Assembly: GCF_000143415.4 (NCBI RefSeq)
Contig: NW_003314301.1
Coordinates: 1,362,314-1,426,313, forward strand
Source of the DNA: Selaginella moellendorffii
Taxonomy: Eukaryota > Streptophyta > Lycopodiopsida > Selaginellales > Selaginellaceae
Length of the DNA stretch: 64,000 bases
Direction of reading: 5' to 3'
Program-made: the position numbers and the translations under genes
The notes under the pieces: model-generated
The model's database searches: none
What the model saw: the letters and a program-made list of their open reading frames with translations, nothing else
Told to the model about the DNA's origin: nothing
Shown here: one piece after another, positions 1 to 8,961 of the stretch
How the letters are laid out: each line of letters opens with the position of its first letter
How positions within the stretch are numbered: position 1 is the stretch's first letter

Positions 1-701
1 TCGATGTCGCTGATTGCCGGCTAGATATTTTGGAATCGCGACCCAATGGCCGGATCCTAAAATTTGATCCATCCTCAAGAACAACATCGGTGTTGCTCAA
101 GGATTTGTATTTCCCAAATGGAGTAGCGCTGTCACGCGACGAGAATTACCTGGTTTTCTGCGAGACCTCCAAGTAAGTTTCCTTTTGCTTTTCTCTTGTT
201 TCTCAGCTGTGTTTAATTACAGAGCCAGGTGTAGAAAATACTGGCTCCGAGGAGAAAAGATGGGAAGCATCGAGAATTTTCTGGACAATTTGCCAGCGTT
301 TCCAGACAACATCCATATCAACGCTGGTGGGAATTTTTGGATCGCCCTCGTATCGGTTAGAAGATTCTTTCTTCTTCCACTTTGGTTCCAAAGTTTAATT
401 TTTTGTACAGGATCGTCTATGGCACATTGAGCTCATCTCAAACTCGCCGCTACTAAAGAAGCTCGTCTCTCATCTGGTGCCTTTTCTCCCGGATGAATCG
501 CTACAATCAGCTAAAGTTTTGGCTGTGGATCCAGATGGAAGGCCTCTTGAATTTTACGAGGATCCGACCGGAAAAGAAATGGCGTTTGTGACATCTGCTC
601 TCCAAGTTGGAGATCACCTCTACCTGGGAAACTTAGCAAAGAGCTACATTGGAAGGATCAAGTTGTCCTCGAGAGAGAAAGGGACAAGATTCTCAATTTA
701 G
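1..701 (+). CDS. strictosidine synthase-like protein, 3' part (5' end outside window)
   Basis: The C-terminal half of a strictosidine-synthase-like/APMAP-type six-bladed beta-propeller protein. Three exons are visible: 1-172 (open at the window edge), 223-355 and 411-701, with canonical GT..AG introns of about 50 bp. The spliced frame contains family-typical blocks: '[16 protein letters not shown]', '[19 protein letters not shown]', '[17 protein letters not shown]' and, near the end, '[13 protein letters not shown]'. Members are usually secreted or endomembrane proteins; most plant SSL proteins are not true strictosidine synthases, so alkaloid synthesis should not be assumed. The N terminus, with any signal peptide, is missing. 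The protein ends at a stop at about 699-701. Family assignment is confident; substrate is unknown. Confidence 0.85.
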
Positions 702-1387
702 CAGAATAGTTTTAAGCTGGAAAACAAGAACATGAGGCAAAGAGCTTGAACTGAAACTACATAAAAATGATCGCAAGATTTCAAGCTTGTAAAATTACTA
801 GATCTCAAGCTTGCAAAATTAATGTCATCTCTAAATTTTTAAATATTAGAAAACATTATTTTATAAATGGAAAGAGAATCTATCTTGATGGTAGAGCCAT
901 TTTCGTGCTATAAAATGCTAAGTGTAATAAATTTTGAAAATTAGTATGTAGTTGATATATGTCCTCATTGAGGTGTGATTGAAGCCCTTTATGCAAGCAC
1001 ATCCATGCTATGAAAGAAATTCAACTCCAAAGAAGAAAAGACAAAAAGCCCAATCTATACAGTGAGAATACGCTTCAAAAGAATAAATGTTTCAGCATCA
1101 AGGAAGTCATATATGATTTTGATCTTCTCTTCGGTAGGATGTTCATCTATAAATAAGAAATTTTAAAATCAAAACTACTTTACTTACTTGAGTTTGGATG
1201 TGAAAACTTGTTATTCCAATGTTCTTGAACAAGCTTGACCGGTAAATTGATATACTCCACCAAAGACTCTTGTGCTATTCTCTCAGCTGAATTTCGTCCA
1301 TATTGAATAACAAGTTTAGATTTGCATCTTGCAATCAAGTGTTTATGGTTTTCACCATTTCCTTGATTCTCTTCCTCTCAAGGATAT

Positions 1388-1500
1388 ATGGCAACGATGA
1401 GCGTCAATCTGGCACGCCTGGATCATGGTGAGCGCTCGGATCGGCATCTTACTGCATTGAAGCAATGCGGCCTTTCCCGCTCATCTTTAGACGATGGTAT
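1388..1500 (+). pseudogene. fragment of a PPR-gene 5' end (copy 1 of 3)
   Basis: The frame begins 'MATMSVNLARLDHGERSDRH' and continues with a 'CGLSR' stretch. It matches, with substitutions, the leader of the decayed PPR gene whose minus-strand start lies near 21590 ('MSFDLARLDHGERLDRQLL') and the similar minus-strand stretch near 12600-12690. The reading frame is lost within about 40 codons and no PPR motifs follow. It is most likely a duplicated fragment. Confidence 0.55.
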
Positions 1501-2215
1501 CGGTAGCCAAAGCACATGCCTATTGAGTTCTAAACCATGACTCCTTTTAAGAGCAAATCCAAGGCCTTACAAAAATATTGTACCTGGTTTTCATTTTTGC
1601 CCATGGAGCCTGGGCCCTGTAGTTAGGCCGTCCTCTGCCAGTGGCTCGAAAGTGCATTGATATAATTGTAATATAATTTGTTATCATGCAATTTATTTTA
1701 GGTGAGTTTTATATAATTTATCATGGAATAAAATGTTCTGTTGCTCATCGTGCGATCTCACGTGCGTGGCTTTTAGTATGAAGCGAAGAGTTTTGGGCAT
1801 GCAGTGCACGGAGTTGCTCTAAACAGATCTCTTGTTAATAGGACTTCGAAAAACTAGCCACCTCCTAGATTGAAATGGCTGACACTTGGTGGGAAGCAGA
1901 ATGGTGGCTTCAATTTCTACTTCTCATTCTCGTCACTGTTTTATCTCTTCATGCTGCTTCTGAATCGCCGGTATCTGCTTCCAAATGACAGCTACTCGAT
2001 CCTCCGCCCCCTGCAAGAAGAAGAGAGCGAATCCTCCAAACCTTGAGTTTCCCGGCAATCTTGGAGCTCTGCATTGCCACCGCGTGTTATGTTTGTAAAC
2101 GATGAGAGGCTCGGCTAGATGCTGCTGTGCAGGGCTCGTCGTTGCCGAGATCATCGTCGTAGTAGTCACGATTGTGGGAAAGCGTTGAGGCTCCTGGATG
2201 AGGAGTTGTTAACGT

Positions 2216-2464
2216 TCAACGATCTCGCGGGCTGATCGTCCATTCGCGGTACTCCTTACGGATGGTGAGCCCATCGTCTCTTCCAATCTTTCGAAAGATT
2301 CTGTTGGTAAGTGCCCGGAGCTGGTCGCCTTGTTCTTGCTGGCAGACGATGGAACTGGTGGAGCTGGAGTCGTTTGAGATTTCCTGGATCTTAGGAAGAA
2401 TAGTGCTTTGCGCTGCTGCTAGCAAAACAAAACAAAACAGAAATCGATCAACCACGCCATGCAT
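2216..2464 (-). CDS. possible small secreted peptide (82 aa), unproven
   Basis: An 82-codon ATG-initiated frame with a hydrophobic N-terminal stretch (residues about 8-19, 'FLFCFVLLAAAQ') that resembles a signal peptide. A polar, charged remainder contains one Cys and ends 'EWTISPRDR'. I do not recognise the family. There are no nearby genes to support it and a chance ORF is possible; transcript evidence would decide. The downstream minus-strand frame at 1933-2169 could be a further exon, but no splice pair stands out. Confidence 0.2.
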   Translation of the reverse strand: MHGVVDRFLFCFVLLAAAQSTILPKIQEISNDSSSTSSIVCQQEQGDQLRALTNRIFRKIGRDDGLTIRKEYREWTISPRDR

Positions 2465-4106
2465 GCGAAGATAGTCACGTATCTCTCATGACTGTCCATA
2501 TCCAAATCCACTGTTGTTCTTGCCAAGATCTCAATTATTCCCATTGGAACTCTCCACTTCACAATGATTGCCTTTCTCGATTACTTCCTCCTCGAGCTAC
2601 TCCTCCCTGTGAATCAAAACGGTCCTGGATTTGTTGCGACCTCAGCCTCAAGTATCTGAAGTTCTTGAGCAGCGTCTTGAAAATTGTGGACTATTGTCAA
2701 AGTCAAAACCATGCTTTGTTTTAGACTAAGCATGATTAATTAGTGGGGGATTAATAATAATATTAAAGCTAGGTTATCCATTGAGAGGAAATACAAAAGA
2801 AGGTTTAATGAATAATAAAGAGTAAATGGTGGTGTGATCAATGACATTGTTAAAAAGGTCAATACTAAAGATAATGAACCTTTAGATGGCTATTGTAATA
2901 ATTAGTACTAGAGCATGAAGAAGCTCAAAGTGTGAGTGCACAGAAGCTTCACGGTTTGGTTGCCTAAAGTCGAGTTGCCAAGTGTTCTGCATTGCCACCT
3001 ACAAAGAGCTAACAAATGAGGAAGGAGAGAAGAAGAAGATTGGGTTTGGGTGGCGTGGCCCACTCACACCAACGTCCTCTAGTCTTAGCTTGCCACAGTT
3101 TGAAACGACTAGACTAAGTCGTGCTTTAGTCTTCTTTTCTTCCGTTTTTAATGGTGTCATCTAAAAAATTAGAAAACGCGCAAACGTGTTGCATCATTTT
3201 GTATGTATGAACTAGCGAGAGAACGTTATATGCTTGTGTTGAGCAAAATACAGGGCTTGTATCCATGGCCAACCTCGATCCCACTGGTGTGCTGGGAGCG
3301 CTTGTTTCTGAAGCTGTTAAAGAAGTGATTGGGCTTGCCAAGTCTGCCATTCATTGCAAGGAGAAGTGCAGCGAGTTGGAAGTTTCATTGACCAAAGCAT
3401 CAGGTCTACTAGGTGAAATGAAGAAATATTCTGCTGCCGAGGGCTCTCTGAGCTCCTCACAACTGGATTCCTGGCTGAAAGCCCTCCAAGCCAAGGTTGA
3501 AGAGGCTAAACCTCTTGTTCTTGAGTGCCAGTCTCTACAAAATCCCATTCTAGATTGCCTAAAGAGGTTGGTTGTGCTTCTTTTGGGATATTTCTGAATT
3601 GAGTTTGTGATTTTGTTTCAGGATAAGACTTGCTACCATCTCTGCTCCAAGGCGATCCATGGGCACTTGGTTGCAGCTCCTCTACATCTTGGCGTTGAGA
3701 TTCTGAAGAACATTGATACATTGAAGAAGCAAAAGGAGGTGCCATCTAATGTGGTTCCAAAGGAAGAACAGCATGTTGTTCCTCTGGATGACCACATTTT
3801 CGGCATGGAAGAGATGCTGGAGCGGGTTGTATCAGACTTGCTGGGGTCCCCTGTAAGCAGCAAGTGGGTTGGAGTCCATGGAGCAGGAGGTGAGAGGAGT
3901 CGCGTTTCAAAATCCATCACTCCTGGCCAAACGAGTATGTGACAACGATCAAGTCAAGGGGCGTTTCGATCCAATTTTGTGGCTAACATTCGGTCAGTCG
4001 GTTCAGGTACGTTCCTTAAGCTTATAATTGAGCAGCTATGGTTGTATTTCCTCAGGTGGAGAAAAAGCAGCATGAACTTGCCAAACAACTCCGACTAGGT
4101 GGTCAG

Positions 4107-4258
4107 AGAAAGAAAAGCGGAGCAAGAACAATGGATTTCACTTCAACACACATTGATTCATTTATGGCTGTATATATATACAACTTCAATCAAATCGGAA
4201 ATCACCAGAGATCTGATCACGATTCGGACTGCTTGTCGTGTTCATCATTATTCCTACA
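4107..4258 (-). repeat. Copia LTR (152 bp), minus orientation
   Basis: On the minus strand this begins TGTAGGAATAATG directly after a polypurine tract (GAAGGGGGAG) downstream of the RNase H stop, as a Copia 3' LTR should. It ends with GCTTTTCTTTCT against the GTCAG target duplication. It is nearly identical to 6342-6493 in the opposite orientation. It contains a TATATATATA stretch (about 4170), a likely TATA region. Confidence 0.75.
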
Positions 4259-4266
4259 CTCCCCCT

Positions 4267-5766
4267 TCAAGCTGAGGGTGTGCTTGACACTCCAAGTTGA
4301 TTCCTCAGCTTGATGAATGTGAGCTCCGAAAGTGGCTTGGTTAGAAGGTCCGCCAACTGATACTGTGAAGGAATGTATTCCAGGTGAAGATCTCCGGCTG
4401 CTACGTGTTCGCGAATGAAGTGATGCTGCACGTCTATATGTTTCGTACGAGCATGAAACACAGGATTCTTTGACATGGCGATTGCACTTCTGCTGTCGCA
4501 ATGCAGAATGGTCGCATCTGATTGCTGTTGATTGAGTTCTCCAAGTAATCGACGAAGCCAGATGATCTCCCTTGCTGCTGTACTAGCAGCTACGTATTCT
4601 GCTTCTGCACTGGAAAGAGCAACCGTCATTTGCTTCTTGCTTCCCCATGAAACCGGAGCACCAGCAATTATGCAGCAAATTCCGGAGGTTGAATGTCGTG
4701 TATCCAAGTTGCCAGCCCAATCTGCATCGCAGTAAGCTTGAAGAACAAGTTTGGATTGACCTGAGCATTTGTAAACCAATCCATGAGCAGCCGTTCCTTT
4801 CAAATACCTCAAAACTCTCTTCACCATCTGCCAATGATAACAACTCGGAGACTGCATGTATCGGCTGAGGAGACCAACGGCAAAGGAGATGTCAGGGTGA
4901 GTCATGTTGGCGAGGTAGAGTAGTCCTCCAACAAGCGATCGGTAGACCGAGGGCTGATCAAATAAATCATCCATCTTGCTTGTGAACTTGATGCCAGTGA
5001 CGACTGGCGTAGCCACGGATTTGCAACTTGTCATGTTGAACTGGTTGAGAAGCTTCTTCACATATTGGCACTGTGTGAGGGTGATTGTCCTGTCTGCTTC
5101 ATCCCTGTCAACTTCCATCCCTAACAACTGCCGCACAGCTCCTAAGTCCTTCATCACAAACCTGTTCATAAGCTTGATCTTCACATCCTTCAAAATAGCG
5201 TGATTGTTGCTGACAATCAAACAGTCGTCCACATAAACTGCTATCACAACAAAGTGATCACCCTGCTGAAGAAGATATAGATTTCCATCGCTGTTCAACC
5301 TCTGCATACCGAGATCTATAAGAAAAGAATCCAAACATTCATACCACTGACGGGAAGCCTGCTTAAGGCCATAAAGAGCCTTGCGAAGCTTGCAGACGAG
5401 TTCGGAGCACCGTGATCCAAAAAGCTCAAAGCCTAGGGGTTGCCGCATAAATATCTCCTCCTTCAAGTTCCCATTAAGGAAGGCTGTTTTTACGTCTATG
5501 TGATGTGCGCACAAACCAAACTCCGCTGTAAAAGCCAAAAGCATTCTGATACTTGTCTGCTTCACAATTGGTGAGAACGTCTCATCAAAATCCACTCCAG
5601 GAACTTGTGAATATCCTTGAGCAACAAGTCTTGCTTTGTAACGCTGTACCGATCGTCCTCCTCTTCCGCGGCCTCCTCTGCCTCGATGATTTCCAACCCA
5701 CAGAGCTGAATCAGTCCTTGACTGATTGCTTGATGCAGAAGCATTTGATGTAGACTGTGAGATCAA
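4267..5766 (-). CDS. Copia (Ty1-like) reverse transcriptase-RNase H ORF
   Basis: An open frame of 499 codons covering the RVT_2 reverse transcriptase of Ty1/copia elements. Hallmarks are 'QRYKARLVAQG' near residue 40, 'LYGLKQASRQW', the catalytic 'YVDD' (residues about 178-181), then Copia RNase H with 'AYCDADWAGN', 'SSAEAEYVA' and the C-terminal 'RTKHIDVQHHFIRE' and 'LADLLTKPL'. The N terminus fuses a gag-tail-like Arg/Gly-rich stretch (residues about 27-38) directly to the RT. The zinc knuckle, protease and integrase are therefore deleted, and the element could not transpose without help. The RT/RNase H frame itself has no stop or frameshift, suggesting a fairly recent insertion. Confidence 0.9.
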   Translation of the reverse strand: MISQSTSNASASSNQSRTDSALWVGNHRGRGGRGRGGRSVQRYKARLVAQGYSQVPGVDFDETFSPIVKQTSIRMLLAFTAEFGLCAHHIDVKTAFLNGNLKEEIFMRQPLGFELFGSRCSELVCKLRKALYGLKQASRQWYECLDSFLIDLGMQRLNSDGNLYLLQQGDHFVVIAVYVDDCLIVSNNHAILKDVKIKLMNRFVMKDLGAVRQLLGMEVDRDEADRTITLTQCQYVKKLLNQFNMTSCKSVATPVVTGIKFTSKMDDLFDQPSVYRSLVGGLLYLANMTHPDISFAVGLLSRYMQSPSCYHWQMVKRVLRYLKGTAAHGLVYKCSGQSKLVLQAYCDADWAGNLDTRHSTSGICCIIAGAPVSWGSKKQMTVALSSAEAEYVAASTAAREIIWLRRLLGELNQQQSDATILHCDSRSAIAMSKNPVFHARTKHIDVQHHFIREHVAAGDLHLEYIPSQYQLADLLTKPLSELTFIKLRNQLGVSSTPSA

Positions 5767-6325
5767 AACATGGGAAGGCCTCTGTCAAAGTCCACAATCA
5801 AACCTCTCGCAGCCAGCTCCGAGCGTAAAGTTTGCTCAGCTTGTTCAAAGTTGAGCGACATCATGCGAACGGTAGGGACGAAAGAACTAAAAGAAGAATC
5901 TTGCATGGCCTCGCAAAGTGCCAGAACTTTCTTGCTTTCGTTGAACGCTGCTGGACTGCCTTCAAGCTCCATCCACAGATCTTGCATCTTGGCGAGGAAC
6001 TCTTCAAAGTTCTCGCCTGGATGAAAACAGGTCTCACGAATGCAAGTCTCGACCATGCTAATCTTGGAGAGGGAAAGAACAGCATACTTGTTGTGGAGAT
6101 GAGCCCAGATCTCACAAGCACACTTATGACGCATCATAAGGGCATCTGCAAGCTTAGAAAGAATCAATCCTTTTGCTCGAGATTCCTTCTTCTCCAGCGC
6201 AGCTTGTTCCCCTGGATCAAGCTGTTGTCGAGCTGCTGCAACAGAGGCACGAATTGCCTCTTCATCCACGACTTCTCCTTCCACTGAAGTTGAAGCTCCC
6301 AATGCAGCAAGGGCTCGCCTAGGAA
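5763..6325 (-). pseudogene. Copia gag, truncated and frameshifted
   Basis: The minus-strand frame encodes a UBN2-type Copia gag domain. Recognisable parts are 'ADALMMRHKCACEIWAHL', 'LSLSKISMVETCI', 'FEEFLAKMQDLWMELEG' and 'LALCEAMQDSSFSSFVPTV'. There is no ATG: the frame runs upstream ('RALAALGAS') until it stops at the inverted LTR junction near 6325-6341. The start codon and first roughly 30 residues are therefore missing. At 5763 a stop in the gag frame overlaps the RT ORF in another frame, so a frameshift separates gag from its Gly/Arg-rich tail. Confidence 0.8.
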
Positions 6326-6341
6326 TAATGAATAATTCTTA

Positions 6342-6493
6342 TGTAGGAATAATGATGAACACGACAAGCAGTCCGAATTGTGATCAGATCTCTGGTGATT
6401 TCCGATTTGATTGAAGTTGTATATATATACAGCCATAAATGAATCAATGTGTGTTGAAGTGAAATCTGTTGTTCTTACTCCGCTTTTCTTTCT
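6342..6493 (+). repeat. Copia LTR (152 bp), plus orientation, inverted partner of 4107-4258
   Basis: The sequence runs from TGTAGGAATAATG to GCTTTTCTTTCT, the same ends and length as the minus-strand copy at 4107-4258, with a few substitutions. It is followed immediately by a primer binding site, so it behaves as a 5' LTR facing right. Just before it, at 6320-6341, is a short duplicated 'AGGAATAATGA' that may mark the rearrangement junction. Confidence 0.75.
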
Positions 6494-6505
6494 TGGTATC
6501 GGAGC
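6494..6505 (+). other. retroelement primer binding site (tRNA-iMet type)
   Basis: TGGTATCGGAGC directly follows the LTR end. It resembles the usual plant LTR-retrotransposon primer binding site TGGTATCAGAGC, complementary to the 3' end of initiator tRNA-Met, with one difference. Confidence 0.7.
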
Positions 6506-6577
6506 TATGGTTGGATGGCCTGTGGTAGGCATGGACTGGCAGGTAGGGATGTGTGGCGTGTTCAGCTTAGGGGGGAG

Positions 6578-6697
6578 TGTTGGAACTAAGCTGAACATGC
6601 ACACAACTAGGGCAGGTAGCTCAGTGGTAGAGCACCTGGCACTGGTGTAGGAGGTCCTGGGTTCAATCCCTGGCCTGTCCAGATCCATTTTCCAACA
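6578..6697 (+). repeat. 120-bp LTR-like repeat with TGTTGGAA...TTCCAACA ends
   Basis: It follows a polypurine tract (AGCTTAGGGGGGAG), starts TGTTGGAA, ends TTCCAACA (perfect 8-bp inverted ends with TG..CA) and abuts the target duplication GTCAG. All this marks it as a 3' LTR of a small (TRIM-sized) element. It is unrelated to the 152-bp LTRs. Its core, 6610-6680, is a tRNA-like sequence. Confidence 0.65.
6610..6680 (+). tRNA. tRNA-like sequence inside an LTR (probably tRNA-derived, not a working tRNA)
   Basis: It has full tRNA geometry. A 7-bp acceptor stem pairs GGGCAGG with CCTGTCC (one G-U). A D-arm GCTC/GAGC holds a box-A-like 'TAGCTCAGTGG', the anticodon arm has a 7-nt loop, the variable loop is 5 nt, and the T-arm contains a box-B-like 'GGTTCAATCC'. 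The predicted anticodon position reads CTG (Gln), but position 33 is A instead of the near-invariant U, and the anticodon stem has a G-G mismatch. This makes a decoding tRNA unlikely and a Pol III-promoter-bearing, tRNA-derived module more likely. No 3' T-run terminator lies immediately after it. Confidence 0.5.
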
Positions 6698-8961
6698 GTC
6701 AGATCAGCAATGAAACATTGAGGGAAGAGATGCTTGCTGGTGTTGGATGATGTCTGGAAGTTCACCCATTTGGATCTGTTTGACGTGGTGCAAGAGAATG
6801 GAAGCAAGATCTTCATTACCACTCGACAACGTGATGTACTTGACAGTAGAGGTGCAATCAAAAACGAGATGGGGCTCTTGGGAAAGGAAGACAGCATGAA
6901 GTTGTTCGGAGTCCACGCATTCCCAAACCAAAATCATGCTCCAGTCAGCAAGGAAGTAGTGGAGCAAGTTGTGGAAAAGTGTGGGGGGCTTCCACTGGTC
7001 TTGAAGGTAATCGGCAGAAGAATGGCAGCCACACAAGATTGGGACAATGTTCTGAGCAGACTCAAGGAACAGCAACTTCTTGCTCTTGATGAGGAACAAC
7101 AGGTACTGCAGCGACTCAAGCTGGGTTACGATGCATTGTTGCCTCTCAACCAGCAGCACTTTCTCTTCTTTGCAGCGTTTCCAGAAGACTGCGAGATTGT
7201 ATTTTGGGAGCTGTACAGGTGTTGGAAGGGGAAGGGCTGGTTGCCAACATAGCAGAGGCCAAGAATGTTTTAGAAAGGCTCAAGAATCACGCACTTATCA
7301 CTGAAGAAGAAAAAGACGGGCGAGGGGAAACACTGAAGAGGTACAGGATTCACGATGCGTTGCTGGCTCTTGCTTTGCACATCCTGGAACAAGAAGGCCC
7401 CAGGTGTTATTTCAAGGCTGGGCAGTCGCAGATGAAGGACATGGGGGACGCGTTCACGAGTGACTACAACAGGATTTCATTGGCTTGGTGTAGCATTTCG
7501 GAAATCCCTCTGCCCAAGAAGAACAGGCTGAGAGTTTCCGACACCACTTGCCTTCTCTTGGATTATAATCTCGATCTCACTGCATTGCCAAGCCTCTCTC
7601 ATTTCAGAAGATTGAAGGTTTTGTGCCTAAGCCACACTGGGGTGGTAAGTTTGCCACATAGCATTGGACAGCTCAAGACTCTAGAGGCTCTGGATTTTTC
7701 TTGGGATGTGTCACTCGAAAGCATCCCAGATTCACTGGGCAACTTGACGAATTTATCATATTTGAACTTGGCCGACTGTCGGCGACTCAAGTCTTTCCCC
7801 GTGGATGCTTTGCTCAAACTCACCAAGCTGGTCTACTTAAACGGAAAGAGATGTCACGGAATGTGGACGTGCCACAGGCCGCATCATCGGCTTTTCGAAC
7901 AGAAGAAATGCTTAAACAGGAGGTTTGGAAGACTCTATCTGGATGGGATGTTTCAGGCGTTGACAGAGTTGGAGGTGTTGATTATTGATACAGCGTTGCC
8001 TGTGGATATACCAGTAAGCATAGGCAAACTGACCCATTTGAAACAGTTGGAAATACGAAGTTGGCAGGTGGGAACATGTGATAGCTTTCAAGGCTTGCCC
8101 AACCTTGACATCTTGAGACTGGAGGGATTGGAGCTTCCATTGACCTGGGACTGGAGCAAATGTGTGAGGTTGAGAACTTTGGAAGTGAGACGTTTTGGGC
8201 AAAGTGACTTTAAAGTAATATCCAGCATGGAGAACTTGCAAGAATTGCATATTGATGGCAATCTTGAAGGGCTTCCTTTCTTAACACAGAAAATGATTCC
8301 CATGCTGATAAGCCTCTCCCTCAGTAATTGTAAAAGCTTGATTGGGGTGCCCACCATCTCTCAACTGGCATCACTCAAGGTCCTCAACATCGACACCTGT
8401 CCCTCCTTGAAGGACCTCTCCATCTCGTTCCTTCCAAATCTAGAGACAGTTACTCTAGGTTTCTGCAACGAAGTGACCACCATCAACATATCCGAGTGCC
8501 CATCACTGAGAGTTGTTCGAATCGAGTACTTTCCCATGCTTGCCTGTGTCACATTCGGTGGCAAGTTCCCACGACTTGAAGGAATAATCCTTGGTGGATT
8601 TGAACAGCTTCCAGATGTCTCTCTAGGTGCCATGGATGCGTTCCCACAGCTGACACGGCTGGAAATAGCGAGATGTGGTACTGACCAACTACCAGAATGG
8701 TTCACATCACTCACAACGTTGAGAACTCTGGAATTAAGGTATTTGGAGAACTTGAATGTGATACCTGATGGTGTTGCAAGGCTTCCTCTGCTAAGGGTGC
8801 TTCATCTGGGAGGTTGCAAGAAGATGAACATGTTACCCTTTGCAGATTCTGAGGACAGCTCTTTCTATCCATCCCTGGAGTACTTATGCTTGACAGACAC
8901 ATCCGTCTCTCAAGAGCACCTCTCGCAACGCCTCTTGCAAAGTTTTAATGGGCTGCAATAA

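Larger units (their letters stand above)
702..3264. other. intergenic, AT-rich, with small fragments
   Basis: No intact gene was recognised. It contains the PPR-leader fragment at 1388-1500 and a possible secreted-peptide ORF at 2216-2464 (both listed separately). The rest, especially 702-1380 and 2700-3000, is AT-rich with stops in all frames. Confidence 0.6.
4107..6697. mobile_element. chimeric Copia / TRIM-like retroelement inserted in the NLR
   Basis: The element is bounded by the 5-bp direct repeat GTCAG (4102-4106 and 6698-6702) inside NLR coding sequence. From left to right it comprises: an LTR-like 152-bp sequence in minus orientation (4107-4258); a polypurine tract, RT/RNase H and truncated gag on the minus strand (4260-6325); the same 152-bp sequence in plus orientation (6342-6493); an initiator-tRNA-Met-type primer binding site (6494-6505); about 70 bp of spacer; a polypurine tract (about 6570-6577); and a different 120-bp LTR-like sequence (6578-6697) holding a tRNA-like cloverleaf. 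The two 152-bp LTRs are inverted rather than direct, so this is not a normal Copia provirus. A single target duplication around the whole suggests it entered as one piece, or that nested events happened to preserve the ends. Confidence 0.75.
3265..8961 (+). pseudogene. RPW8-like NB-ARC LRR (NLR) resistance gene, disrupted
   Basis: An intracellular immune-receptor-type gene. The first exon (from 3265) encodes an RPW8-like helical N-terminal domain. The NB-ARC part includes a 'VGVHGAGG' P-loop start (about 3870-3895), Walker B 'CLLVLDDVW' (about 6732-6760), an RNBS-B-like 'SKIFITTR' (about 6805-6830) and 'GLPLVLKVIG' (about 6987-7015). About 20 leucine-rich repeats follow (7500-8960). Several lesions are visible. 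The frame breaks right after the P-loop glycines, and the canonical GK[ST] is not in frame with what follows. A 2.6 kb retroelement sits at 4107-6697. A stop or frameshift precedes Walker B, and a one-base loss near 7230 shifts the frame between the NB-ARC and the LRR ORF (7204-8961). The LRR part alone remains open for 585 codons. A functional NLR is very unlikely; a transcribed LRR-only product cannot be excluded. Confidence 0.85.

Noticed and set aside
6610-6680. Calling this a functional nuclear tRNA gene
   Set aside because: A at position 33, a mismatch in the anticodon stem and its position inside an LTR argue against decoding; kept as tRNA-like.
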